In this document: positions 1 through 11,300 of the stretch, one piece after another | How positions within the stretch are numbered: the first letter of the stretch is position 1 | How the letters are laid out: each line of letters starts with the position of its first letter | Assembly: GCF_000004075.3 (NCBI RefSeq) | Contig: NC_026657.2 | Span: forward strand, 14,260,001 to 14,324,000 | DNA from: Cucumis sativus | Taxonomy: Eukaryota; Streptophyta; Magnoliopsida; Cucurbitales; Cucurbitaceae | Length of the DNA stretch: 64,000 nt | Direction: 5' to 3' | Notes under the pieces: generated by a model | The model's database searches: none | What the model saw: only the letters and a program-made list of their open reading frames with translations | What the model was told of the DNA's origin: nothing | Position numbers and translations under genes: made by a program

Positions 1-176
1 ACCACAAATTTTTTGCTTTCATTAAAATATTAAATGTGTATATAGTTGAGCCTTTTTCTTTTTAATTGAAGAATTAGAAGTCTTGATCTTTGCACTTAAA
101 TAATTAATGTTGTACCATTACTTTTGAACTTTTGAGGTGATTTTCTTTAATTTGGTTCTCTTCTTTTTCAAAGGTG

Positions 177-178
<2 letters not shown>

Positions 179-222
<44 letters not shown>
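179..222. repeat. (TA)n microsatellite
   Basis: About 22 uninterrupted TA units. It lies just left of the solo LTR and also creates a spurious YI-repeat reading frame. The first 178 bases show no gene. Confidence 0.95.
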
Positions 223-223
<1 letters not shown>

Positions 224-1624
224 AAAAGAAAGGAAAAGGTTAGAGCATTCATATATATCTCAACAAACTAATTGGAAAAAGAGTAACAAAAGAATATACA
301 TTAGGATTTCAATAAAGTTTAGAGTCAATTATTTATTGAGAACAGCAGTTGAGTTGGACATCATCCAATCACAAATACCAATAATGAACAAAGGAATATC
401 ACATTATATATGCTCCTATATTCATGTTTTGCATCAAAGGAGAGAGAATAAATAATTTGTAACACCAACCTCATTTTTAATTTTAATTATCTTGGATTTA
501 GTTAATTTTATTAGAATTATTGGATGTTATTTTAGATATTCGTTGAAGATTAGTTGTTTTGTGGAAATTATGATTTATTTAAATATTTAGTGGAAGAATA
601 TTTAATTAATTGTTGAATTTTGGATTCTTGGTATGGTGAAAGATTTAATTTAAGTTGAATTTTATTTGATAATTTAGTTTGGTAAAATCATACATAATTA
701 TATGTAAGAGTATATATAATTAATGAAGATAAGAATAGTATATTATGAAATTTTAAAGATATTTTGAGAGATAAAAATAATTATATTATGAAAAATATAG
801 GAGCTTTTGCAAAAATAACAAAAAATTTCGTGATAATAGAGTTTATGTCGCAACATTTTCTAAATTTGCAAAAGTAACAAATTTTAAAGTGAGTGATGAC
901 CCTATGATAATCCAATGATTACTGTCTGATAGCCCTATGATAACTTATGATTATCGTCTGATATTACTAATTTTGTCATATTTGCAATGTGCAAAAAATT
1001 GGTGAAATAAACTATTTTCTCTAAATGTTTTGGTCATTTGATGCAATTTTCCAGTCGTGCGCAACCGACGTTCCAAGACCTAAGTCATCCTTTTCGTGTG
1101 AGCTTTCGGTGAGCTTTCTCCTTTTCGAGTTGAGCCGGTACTCGTTCACCAAGTTGCACACACGTCGAAGCCTCTTCTAGCTGAGCTACCTTCAACTTTA
1201 GCCTTTTGCAACCTATTTGAGCCATTTGGGTGAGTTTATGTTGGGTTTGGTATGCCCAAATGAATATTTTTTAGTCCTTAACTAAAATTTTAGTCGGACG
1301 ATTGGATTTAAGTTGGGTTAATTGTTGCTTTGAAGGTTTAATTGTCTAAATTGGAAGATTCAAATTGTGGAATTCATCCACCTAAAGTTGAATTGGAATT
1401 CAACCCCAACTCTAGGTAAGTAATTTGAGAGAAATTTTGGTTCGTAGCCAACTATTACAAATATTGGTTTAGTTATTGGGTTTTCCATACTGTTTAGGAT
1501 TTGCCCGTTGGAAAGCTGGAATAAATTTGGTTGAGCTAATCTCGAGGTAAGAGATTTTTCTATTAGACCTTCGACATTAAAGTTTGTATGTATGTTCCTT
1601 ATTATGCATTAATGTAGCTAAGAT

Positions 1625-1808
1625 TAGGGGTGTACAAATATGGGTTGAACCCGAATAACTCGGACTACCCAACCCATATTATAAGGGTTGAGTTCGGTTA
1701 GGTTAAAATATGGGTTGGGTTGGGTTAAAAAAAATTGATTTTTTTGGGTTGGGTTGTGGGTCTCGGGTTGGAGGGTTGAAAAATTCAGTTCAACCCAACC
1801 CAACCCGA

Positions 1809-1880
<72 letters not shown>

Positions 1881-2159
1881 AATAAAAACAAATTAAAGAT
1901 ATATAAATTTTGAATTTATTGCATGAAAGTTTGAATTATGTAGGTTTGAAATTTAAATGTAACAGTTTCAAACTTTTATAACCATTAGAAACTAGAAAAA
2001 GGGAAAAAAAATTTTAAAAATATTTACTGTTTAGGGTTTACATATAACATGGGTTGGGTTGGGTTGGGTTAGAAACTATATTCGGGTTACCAACACAAAT
2101 AACCCGAAAATATGGGTTGGGTTGAGAATGTCTCCCAACCCAACCCGATTTCACCCCTA
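1625..2159. mobile_element. hAT-type MITE (TAGGGGTG termini)
   Basis: The element begins TAGGGGTG and ends CACCCCTA, perfect 8-bp terminal inverted repeats. It is flanked on both sides by the identical 8-mer GCTAAGAT (1617-1624 and 2160-2167). An 8-bp duplication with TAGGG-type ends is diagnostic of the hAT superfamily. Subterminal regions are full of GGGTTGGG/CCCAACCC motifs on opposite strands. It carries no transposase and is therefore non-autonomous. A long TA microsatellite lies inside. It is inserted in the surrounding solo LTR and so is younger than it. Confidence 0.85.
1812..1876. repeat. (AT)n microsatellite inside the MITE
   Basis: About 31 uninterrupted AT units in the left half of the hAT-type MITE. 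Likely a length-variable marker. Confidence 0.95.
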
Positions 2160-2931
2160 GCTAAGATGCATAAAATGACTATTAGAGATGACTCTTATAA
2201 ATGGCTACATAGATGACTGTTATGTATGATGGAGATATGTTATGACCAAGATACATTATGAATGAGACGTGCTATGATTAGATATGCCATGTTTGAGATA
2301 TGTTTGATTGAGCTTATGATATTTATGTTATAATATATATGTATAGGCTATAGTGTTCTGTTAGCTTTGTTTGTTAGAGTCGTATCATATGGGTGTCCCT
2401 CGGAATCACCATCTACTTATGTCTGTGTGACCAACTTTTCAGTCATGTAAGACAGCGGTACTTTCTTATAGGACTCTAACAGATAGCTAACAGACACGTA
2501 GTGGAACTAGTAATAGGTCCATTACTCAGTATAAATTTATACTCACTCTTTTCTATGTTTAATTTTTCAGGCAAAAGTAAAGGTAAAGGCAAGCTGACGA
2601 ATGATAAAGAGTAAGCGTAGTTCGCCATAGGGGATAGTTTATGTTTTCTTCCGCATTTATGTTTCAGTATATGATTTATAGTATTTTATTTCAGAACTCA
2701 TGAGTATTCTTATGATATTTTCTTTTGTTTTAAATAGAGCTCGAACTAGTATTTTATCTAATATTTTATTTATTATTTTCTTTACGCACTTTAGTTATAT
2801 TTTATAAATAAATAATTGAAGCATTTCCTTTAAAAGATTTAATATGTTCTTTTATTTTAAAAGAAGTTTTTATATTTGTTTTACTGGTAATTACTTCAGT
2901 CTAATATAAGTAGTTGGGTTGTTACATAGTT

Positions 2932-4380
2932 ACACAATACCACCGGGGTTAAGGTAATTTCTCTTTCATTGTCCTTCCTTTTGGTCCATCAACCCTAAAA
3001 AAGTATTGGCAAAATTAATAATTGATGGTTAGAGAAAGAAAAATGACAATTATATCATTGTATTTAACCAAATAGCAAAATAATAAGGAGATCGAGGAGA
3101 AGTGTTTACAAATTGTAGTCAAGCGCTAAGGTTTACTTTTATCTCAATTTCAATGACTTGAAAACTAGCAATGAAGATTTTGTATTTAAATATGGTACTT
3201 TGCTTCTAATTAAAGATAACGATCTTACCTATAAACAATTGAGTTAGCTTAAAATTTAAGAAAGTGATTAAAAGAATAATTTAGAGAAGAAAAGATAAGG
3301 GGAAAGCAAAACATGAAATAAATGAAAACTTTGTACCATTCTTTCAAACCAATTTCCTTAACATTGGTTCAATTATTGAGTGTGTTTACCCCATGATTAG
3401 AGGTATAGTCTATTTAGTTGAACTCGGTTTTGGGGTGTTTGGAAACTAAACCAAACTATTAAGTACTAACAATTTTAAAGAAAAAAAGAAAATCGAGTCC
3501 AAGAGCCATATATCCTTTAAAATAATTTCGGTTAGATGTATATTTCAAAGATAAATATGTCCATGGCGGTGTGCTATGATGACAGTTTGGAACTGAGATT
3601 GTTTGTGCAATGAAAATGATAGTTTTTAGTTCTTTTTGTAGGGTTGGATTAATAAATAATTAATAAACTAGTTTAAAAAATAAAGGTGGAATTAGAATTT
3701 TAGTTATTTTAACTTTTTAGGTTTGTATTAAATAATATCTTTTAAAAATAGCTTTTAATAGGTCATAAATCTAATAATTTTGTATTAAAGTTAAGTTAAA
3801 AAGTAATAACCCAAATCATATACAAACGGTTAATTTGGTTCACTGCCCATAACTGAAGGGAAAATATGGAAAAATCTACACTTACCCAATATTGTGTCAA
3901 TTAGTTTGACAACAGTTTTGCAAACAATATACACAAAGTATTCAAAATCAATCCAATTAATTTTGATATCTAGTTTTAAATTAAAATCAAATGAGGGCCA
4001 ACAACGTCAATTATATATATTGATTATACTATAACTCTCAAAAAAGTTAAAAATAAATTAATGAGAGAAAATGGGTTTCAAAAAAACCCCGTAGATTCAA
4101 AGGATTATTGTTGAGGCAAAGCTATCTAAAGCACAAATGCTCACCATCTAGAAGGAGGGCAAAACCATCACCATTTTAAGAAGTTCGGTGATCCTGAATA
4201 GACACATGTCAATTCTCTCGAGGTTCAAAAATCATGCGCAAGATTGACATTTTCTCTGTGACCACTACCTTACTCAACAATGTCAGGTGATTTAGAACTT
4301 TTAATGTTTTCAAACAATAATTCAATTTTTGAATTGTTTGCATGTAGGACCAATCAACGATGAATACGACTGCTAGAGCG
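2932..4380. other. Intergenic, no gene seen
   Basis: AT-rich sequence with no sustained reading frame and no recognisable RNA gene. The right part probably belongs to the decayed CACTA transposon that follows, but I could not place its terminus. Confidence 0.5.
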
Positions 4381-4439
4381 AAGTAGCCCTACAACCACAG
4401 TAGTGGCGCCAAGTCATTTATACAACAACCACATGAACC

Positions 4440-4955
4440 CACTGGAAAATAGGGTCATCCAATCGATCGAGTGGAGTTGTTCAAGGAAACACACGCTTGG
4501 GATGACCAGTTCATTTCGCCAACGGCTGCAGATGCTCATGTAAGTTTTTGCTATGCTTTTGTCTTATTTTGTACATACATTTCATTTACACGTTGTACTT
4601 AATCAATAAATTTTTTATTGCAAAATCAAATGTTGACCATCCAATCTTAGCCCACCTCAAAGGGTTCTTAACCACTCTCTAGGGACGAGATGTGTGAGAC
4701 AATTTTGGGTAGATAACTGGGCTATTCAAAAGGTCTTAGTTGGGGCCCCAAACCAAAATTATGGCATGCTGGTGGCAATTCTTCCTCTACATCCCATGAG
4801 CGAAAGATGCACAACAAAGAGGTTATTAAGCTAAAAACTCATCTTCAAGAAGTAGAAGAAGAAAGTAGATGAAGGCACGGGAAATGTGCTCAAAAAATGG
4901 AAGAAATGAGAAAGATGATTGAAGAACTCTCTTGGGCAACGAGAGGATCTTGATT
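4440..4955 (+). pseudogene. Broken CACTA transposase fragment (Ptta/En/Spm plant family)
   Basis: Two exon-like segments read like the conserved part of plant Ptta/En/Spm transposases. The first (to 4539, followed by a GTAAGT donor) gives IDRVELFKETHAWDDQF. The second (about 4621-4955) gives a GYSKGLSWGPKPK block, then a charged coiled-coil-like stretch ending in KMEEMRKMIEE. The second segment has at least three in-frame stops (first TAG at 4648-4650), so it is dead. Family assignment rests on recognising the KGLGWGPKP-type motif and the order of blocks. Confidence 0.65.
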
Positions 4956-5239
4956 ACTTCATTTAATGTACGTAACTTTGAACTTTTACGTTTTTTCATT
5001 TCTTATTGGGGTGATATATGTTAAACATTAATTTCATGTCATTGTAGGCTCGAAGGCATTGGGGAATGCATCCTATCGCTTAGATTAATCTTTTATTTTT
5101 TAGTTTAGGTTATTGATTTAATTTTTCTACCTACAAACGTGTGTATTTTTGTATTTTTGAAGTATATATTTGATTTGATATTTTATTAATTTTATGTTAC
5201 ATGTTTTAAAATTTTGATCAATTTAAATCAAATTTGATC

Positions 5240-5640
5240 TTAATAGCAACAACAAAATATTAAATAATAAAAAATATAAAAAATTGGTAAAAGGGTTTTC
5301 GCGGTGCAGAAGATGCGTAGCAAATGACCGCATCTAACAATGCAGCGTCGTTCCAAGTTATGCCAACACCGCATTAGTCTTACCTTCAACGGCATACATG
5401 ACGACGTCGACACTTCCTTATTACCTCGCATTGACCCGACATTGGCAACACTCTTTTGTCAACGCACAGACCTGACTTTGGCATTAGTGTATTTGTCAAC
5501 GTGTTGACCTTGTCGGTGAATCACGCGCTGGCCAAAACCCTATGTCAACGTTGTCTCGTTTCAGTGTCGTCATTAACTTTTACGATGCGCCAATCACAAT
5601 GTTCGTGTTGATGTACCCTTATGCCTTGACATAGCTTTCA
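5240..5640. repeat. GC-richer transposon-like sequence
   Basis: Locally richer in CG and CGT/ACG motifs (GCGTCG, GACGTCG, GTCAACG) than its surroundings. Plant CACTA subterminal regions often look like this. It lies just right of the broken CACTA transposase, so it may be the same element. No terminus was found. Confidence 0.35.
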
Positions 5641-6044
5641 TCTGCACCAAAACTCCTGTGTGTCTAGATGATGGAAAAGGGCTGGTTATAAGCTTTCGGA
5701 TCCAGATGGAAGAGAATGAAAAGTTTGCTTTACAACAGAAGATAATGGCTTGGATCTAGAAAATTGGCTTGACAATTGTAGAGAAAGGCTCCAAAACTCC
5801 AGTGTCTAGATGAAGTTTGTGTATGATTTTTAAATGGTAAAAATCATGCACACATTTTGTCCACAAACATTTACATTTTTTTCAACGTCCATTTTACATG
5901 TTCTATAACATTTATGTAATGGAAAGTTGGTTTGATGAAGGCAAATAACATTTACATGTAATAACGTTTACAATAAATGTATAAGAGCTTTTGAACATAT
6001 TTCTCTGTTTTATACTAGTACATTTACATATAAACATTTTGAAT

Positions 6045-7215
6045 AATCAACTACACGATCATTTAAATAGTATAACATTCTCGCTTAAATTTTGTAAAAC
6101 GATCGTTTAAAATGATTAACATAATCATAATTTATATTGTTATTAGGCGATCATTAGATTTAGTTACTATATCGTTTACATAAATAAATAATGCTCCTTT
6201 ATGGTAAACTATATGATTGTTTAAGGTAAACTAGAGGATCGTTTAGGTTCAACCACACAATCGTTTAGATGTTAGAAAAATATCGTTTACATGTAACAAC
6301 AACATTGTATATTAATTAACATGATCGTTTAGATATTACGGAGAGATCGTTTAGATTGATTGTTTAGTTTTTGCAACACGTTCGTTTAGAGTTTACATTC
6401 ATTGACAAAATCGTTTAAATGTTATTCAAAATCGTTTTGATTCAACTATCCAATCGTTTACATATATCATTTATAGAAACACACTAACATATTAATAAAT
6501 GTGAATTGACACTTTAAAAAAGCACATGAATTGACGATATTGCCCCTTTGGTAAAAAATACCTAAATACTTATCGTTTTCTTCATTTTCGCTCACTTCAT
6601 TTCAAACATATTGTTTTATTTCGCTTTTCCACACGAACGTTTCAAATTCCCTTAATCCTTTCCTCTCAAACATTTCCATTTTCCTCTTTAACATCAAAGG
6701 TATGTTTATGTAACTCTGATTCTTCATTGATTAACTATTTTATCACTGTTGTTTAGTTTTTCCTCTCAAACGTTGCGAGTTCCCTTAAACTTTCATTCTC
6801 AAGATTGTTAAACGTTTAGACTTCTGTCTTCAACAAGAAACCTATGTTCGTGCAACTATGACTTATTCTCAAGATTGTTAACCTTTATTCTTAAGTTGTG
6901 TTCGTTAAGCATTTACTCTCAAACATTTCCATTTTCGTTGAACTTTTATTATCAAGATTGTTAAACGTTTCAATTTTTTATTACTTGTTTATTAATTATG
7001 TGATGACTATGTTACTGTTTGGATTAAACGATATGTTACAGAACATAAACGATATATTACCCTACAATAAATGAACGTGTAGATTTGTTTGAATGATTGT
7101 GAACATGTTCTACACTATCGTTTAGGTTTATCTATACTATCGTGCACATATTCTAAATGATCGTGTACGTAACTAAAATATTCTAAACGATCATGTACAT
7201 AACCAAAATATTCTA
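6045..7215. repeat. Cluster of degenerate ATCGTTTA motifs
   Basis: Between about 6050 and 6480 the octamer ATCGTTTA, or a one-base variant, recurs about 15 times in the same orientation at irregular intervals of roughly 20-40 bases. A looser set in both orientations (AAACGAT, ATCGTGTAC) continues to about 7210. It is not a simple tandem repeat, because the sequence between motifs differs. It could be transposon subterminal repeats or a decayed satellite. No coding potential was seen. Confidence 0.6.
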
Positions 7216-7540
7216 TGATCATTCTTTTTAAGATGGTTGTACCTAGGAACAAATATTTTTCTGCTACTATCTCGTGTCAGGTCCACGAGATTGACACTGT
7301 TATAAAGGATAAACTAACCAAGGAATAGTTTGCAGATGTTCCATAAAACAAAATTGAGTCCACTATTGAATGTGAACATTGTCTTCAATAATTGATGGTG
7401 TTATGGTAATATGTGTTTGGAGGAAGAAATATGAATGGTAGTGTTATGATAATATGTGGTTGGGGGAATGATTATTGTTGTAGTATTAAGATAATATGCG
7501 TTTGGGGAAGAAGGGTTATGAGTGTAGTATTATATGATAA

Positions 7541-7636
7541 GATGAAGTAGGGAAATTTGTAGGGTTATGAGAAAATGAAGTAGAAAAATTTGTAGGGTTA
7601 CGAGAAAATGAAGTGGAGAAATTTGTATGGTTATTT
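7541..7636. repeat. 33-bp tandem repeat, about three copies
   Basis: Units beginning ATGAAGTAG or ATGAAGTGG start at 7542, 7575 and 7608, exactly 33 bases apart, with few mismatches. The surroundings (7400-7730) contain GTTTGGGGAAG-type and CCCTAAACACACCC-type strings typical of plant MITE ends. Confidence 0.85.
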
Positions 7637-8379
7637 AACCATAATCCCCAAAAATGTAAACCCAAACAAGGTTTGAGTCCTAACACCTTTTCTAATCCCC
7701 TGAATCCCCACCCTAAACACACCCTAACTGTATATTATAAAGTAGGTTTTTAGCGGTTTGAAATTGTTTTTATTTATTTAGAAAAATGTTTTTTTTACAT
7801 TTGAATTTTATTTCAATTTAATTTTAAAATTCAAAATTTATATTTTAACCTCAAACTATTATTTTAAAAATATATGATATGTGAGTAGAGGTGTTTGAAC
7901 TTGAGATCTCTCGTCCCGAGATTCAAAGCAGGATCAAATGAGCTAAGATTGCAATAAAACGTAGAACTAAATATAGGGAAGAAATATTTTTGCGTATTTA
8001 TTTTCTCGATGCAAGAATTTCTGTTTGTATAATTAAACGCAAACTTAAAAATTTCCCGGACAAAGCTGGTCATTATTTCACGTAATCATCAAGTAAAACG
8101 AATATTTTCAATTTCCAAGGGCTCGGCAAATTCATTGTTGCATGAGTTTCATACATAAGATCAAACCAAAATTACGCAACATCAAACCGAAATTTGTCTA
8201 TCATCTTTCAATTCTCATCGTTCCGCTCTAGATGGGCACAGATGATTTCGTTCCCATCACCAGCGACGCCCAATTTCAAAACCCTAATTTGTTTTCACTA
8301 ACCCCTGTTTTCGTCTAAATTCTTTTTATTTTTGGGCTTTTCCTGTCATTTCGACGCCTAACCGCCGGCACAACCAGCC

Positions 8380-11300
8380 ATGTTTCCATGGAACATCGCA
8401 AAGACGGCGGAGGCGATGTTCTCAAAATTCGCCGTTAAAAGGCTGTGCAAATTTCTACTCAAAAAGAAATTGGGACAGTTTTTGTTGGGAGAAATTGATA
8501 TCGACCAGCTTGACGTGCAGCTTGCCGATGGCACAATTCAGCTCAACGACCTTGCCCTCAACGTTGATTTTCTCAATGAGAAGGTTTGTTTGTTTGTTTT
8601 TTACTTTTTTTTTTCCCCACTTTTTATTTTTTAACGGGGGCATTGGAGAGTGTTGCTCCAATATGAGCGTGGAGGAAAAGTGTTCGGTGAAGTTAAATGG
8701 GGAAAAATGATAGAGATGGCTTTGTGTGAAAGGAAATTTATGGGATTGAAAGGTGTGATTAACTGAGGGTTTTATCAAGGTGGCAAACAAAGGGCATAAT
8801 GACCAACGAAGCTGACACTGAATTTTACCTCGACCAGAAGTTTGTGAGCAATTACCCCAACGCTCCTGCTGATTGAGCCATTGCGAACCAAGAATTCCAG
8901 AAATTTGATTAAAAATTTTGTTTACTGTTTTTGAAAAAAAAAAAAAAGATTCAGCCTTTGTTTCTCCATGATAGATGGTTGAATTGTTTAGTTTGGTAGA
9001 TAAGGATTGAGAGACATTTGGTATCATTTAAGGGATTATCAAAATCTGTTAGGAATGGAGGCAAAGGAGGGTGGTTGATACATGCCAACCCGAGGTTGAG
9101 GAGTGGTAAAAACAGAGGGTGTAGAGCAAAAATAGTTGTTGTCGGTGGAAATAGGACAGGATTAATTGAGACATTTGGGGTTACCCGTCAGCAAACAGTG
9201 GGATGGGCATAATATTGGTTAAATGTGGTGTTAGATAATATAATGTTAAATTTTCCTTCACACCTAAAGTTTATGCTTTTGGGTCAATCAATGGCTTAAC
9301 ATGGTATCAGAGCAAGAAGTTCTTTATTCAAACCCTACCATGACTTAACATGGTATCAGAGGGGGGGCAGGTTCCAACTACCGACTAAACAAGGACTTAC
9401 AAGTAAGACCCCACTAGGATTAGGGTTCCAAACACGAACATCCCTTCTCCCCTCCCTAGAACAGCACCCCTCAAGCAAGAAAAGAAGGGAGGCCATCTCC
9501 GTCGTTTCCCTATTGATCAAATTACGATGGAACCCGAAAGAAAAAGACACAGAAATCTCAAAACTAACCAAAAAATCCGAAATCATACAATTTTGGGAAG
9601 AGGATAAATGATAAAGATGCGGAAATAAAGAACAAAGGGAATTCTTCCCCACCCACTGATCCTCCCAAAAGTAAGTATCCTTGCCATTTCCTGCTAAACA
9701 GCGAGTAAAGCGAGAGAAAGTAGGGAGCTCGAAAGAAATATCCTTCCAAGGATTTTGGAAAGTGCCTTTAACCCCTTTCGGAGCCATGCTTGCTCTCAAT
9801 AATCCTATGCCATAAAGAATCAGGTTCGAGAGGAAAGTGTTAGAGCCACTTTGCCAATAAAGCTCCGTTGCAAATTCTAATATTAGCGATCTCTAACCTC
9901 CCAACTCCCAGGGCGCCCCTGACCTCCCAACTCAGTAGATGGGAACCGTGGCCTTCATCCACATCTTCCTACAGAAAGTCTCTGATGTACTTTTCAATAC
10001 TCTTACATACCGAGCTAGGGGCCTTGAACATGGAAAGGTAATACACCGAGATTCCACTTAGCACATATTTAATCAGAGTTAATCTACTAGCTTTTGAGAA
10101 GAACCCTTTCTTCTACACCACCAGTCTGTTAAGAATGTTCTCACAAATAGGATCCCGAAAGGAGACGACTCGCGGGTTACCCCCAAATGGAGCCCGAGAT
10201 AATAAGAAGGAAACAAGTGAACCTCACAATCAAACATCTCCGCCTACTTCTGTAACTTAGCATGATCTGAGTTAATACCAAAAATAGTGCACCCAATTAA
10301 TGGATACCAAGGCCCACCTCCGTAACTTAGAAAGGGGCCTTATTTCTTAGCTGAAAGTTACTAATCAATACCAAGGCCCCCCAAAACGTTGAGTCTTCAC
10401 CCAATTACTCTTATAAATTTCCATGCCAGTAGAACCTTCCCAAAAGGAGTCTCTAATAAGTTTATCCAATGATTTGACCACTCACTATGGTAATTGAAAC
10501 AAGGAGGGGTAATATGTAGGCATATTAGCAAGAGTCGCTAGTATAAGGGTATTCCTACCTCCTTTTGAATGAAGCATGTTTCATGCCAAAGATGTGGAGT
10601 GTTCTATGACTTGAGAGTTCGTAACTAGGTCCTAGCTAAGTTGGGAAGATGGTGTAAACAAGTTGGGAGCATTTGAAAAACTCGAATCATACTTGAGATG
10701 TTTTATTCATCAAAAGAATTCAGCTTATATACTGATCCAAAGATAACAACCCAATACCTAAACAAATTTATTTTAAAAAAACAACGAAACTAAACAAAAG
10801 TAGAGGAGAAATGCAGAAGCAACAACATAATATAAGGACTAAGCTGGAAAGACAGAGATATTCTAATCTAAGGATTAATCTTGAATTGAAAATTATGCAT
10901 AAAACATGGATGGATAGCACCAGGAGGAAACATTAATGCTTGCATTTTCAAAATGATCCATCCATGAAAGTGATTTATCTTAGAAGATTGATTCCTTTAG
11001 AACCAAATTTCAGCAAGGATTGCGTTGATTGCATTGAGCCATAACAACTGAGACTTTGACTTCAAAAATGGGCCAACCAAATTCTGGACTATATTGTCTT
11101 TGAACACCTTACAAAAGACCCACGTGATATTAAAAATGGATGGTAATTGATTCCAAAATGATCTGGAAAAATTGCAATTTGAAAATATGTGCGGTAGATC
11201 TTCAACATTTGCCTTACAAAGAGGATGAATAGAAGGTGGCATTTGCCTCGGTAGCTTTCTTTGAAAAGTAGAGTAAAAGTTCCAAGTTCTAAATATCATT

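Larger units (their letters stand above)
458..2926 (+). mobile_element. Solo LTR of an LTR retrotransposon, with a nested MITE
   Basis: The block starts TGTAACA and ends TGTTACA, a 7-bp inverted terminal pair of the TG...CA type. The flanking pentamers are TAATT (453-457) and TAGTT (2927-2931), a 4-of-5 match as expected for an aged 5-bp target-site duplication. No gag-pol, primer-binding site or second LTR is seen, so this reads as a solo LTR left by LTR-LTR recombination. Without the nested 535-bp element the LTR is about 1.93 kb, long for Copia and within the range of Ty3-gypsy LTRs. Orientation follows the TG start and is not proven. The alternative is a chance pairing of repeat ends. Confidence 0.6.

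Noticed and set aside
174..455. Frame with a YIYIYI run
   Set aside because: Produced by the TA microsatellite; no domain or splice support.
8455..9027. 190-aa minus-strand frame opposite ATG2 exon 1
   Set aside because: Shadow of the coding exon and intron; no recognisable domain, and the exon codes ATG2 on the + strand.
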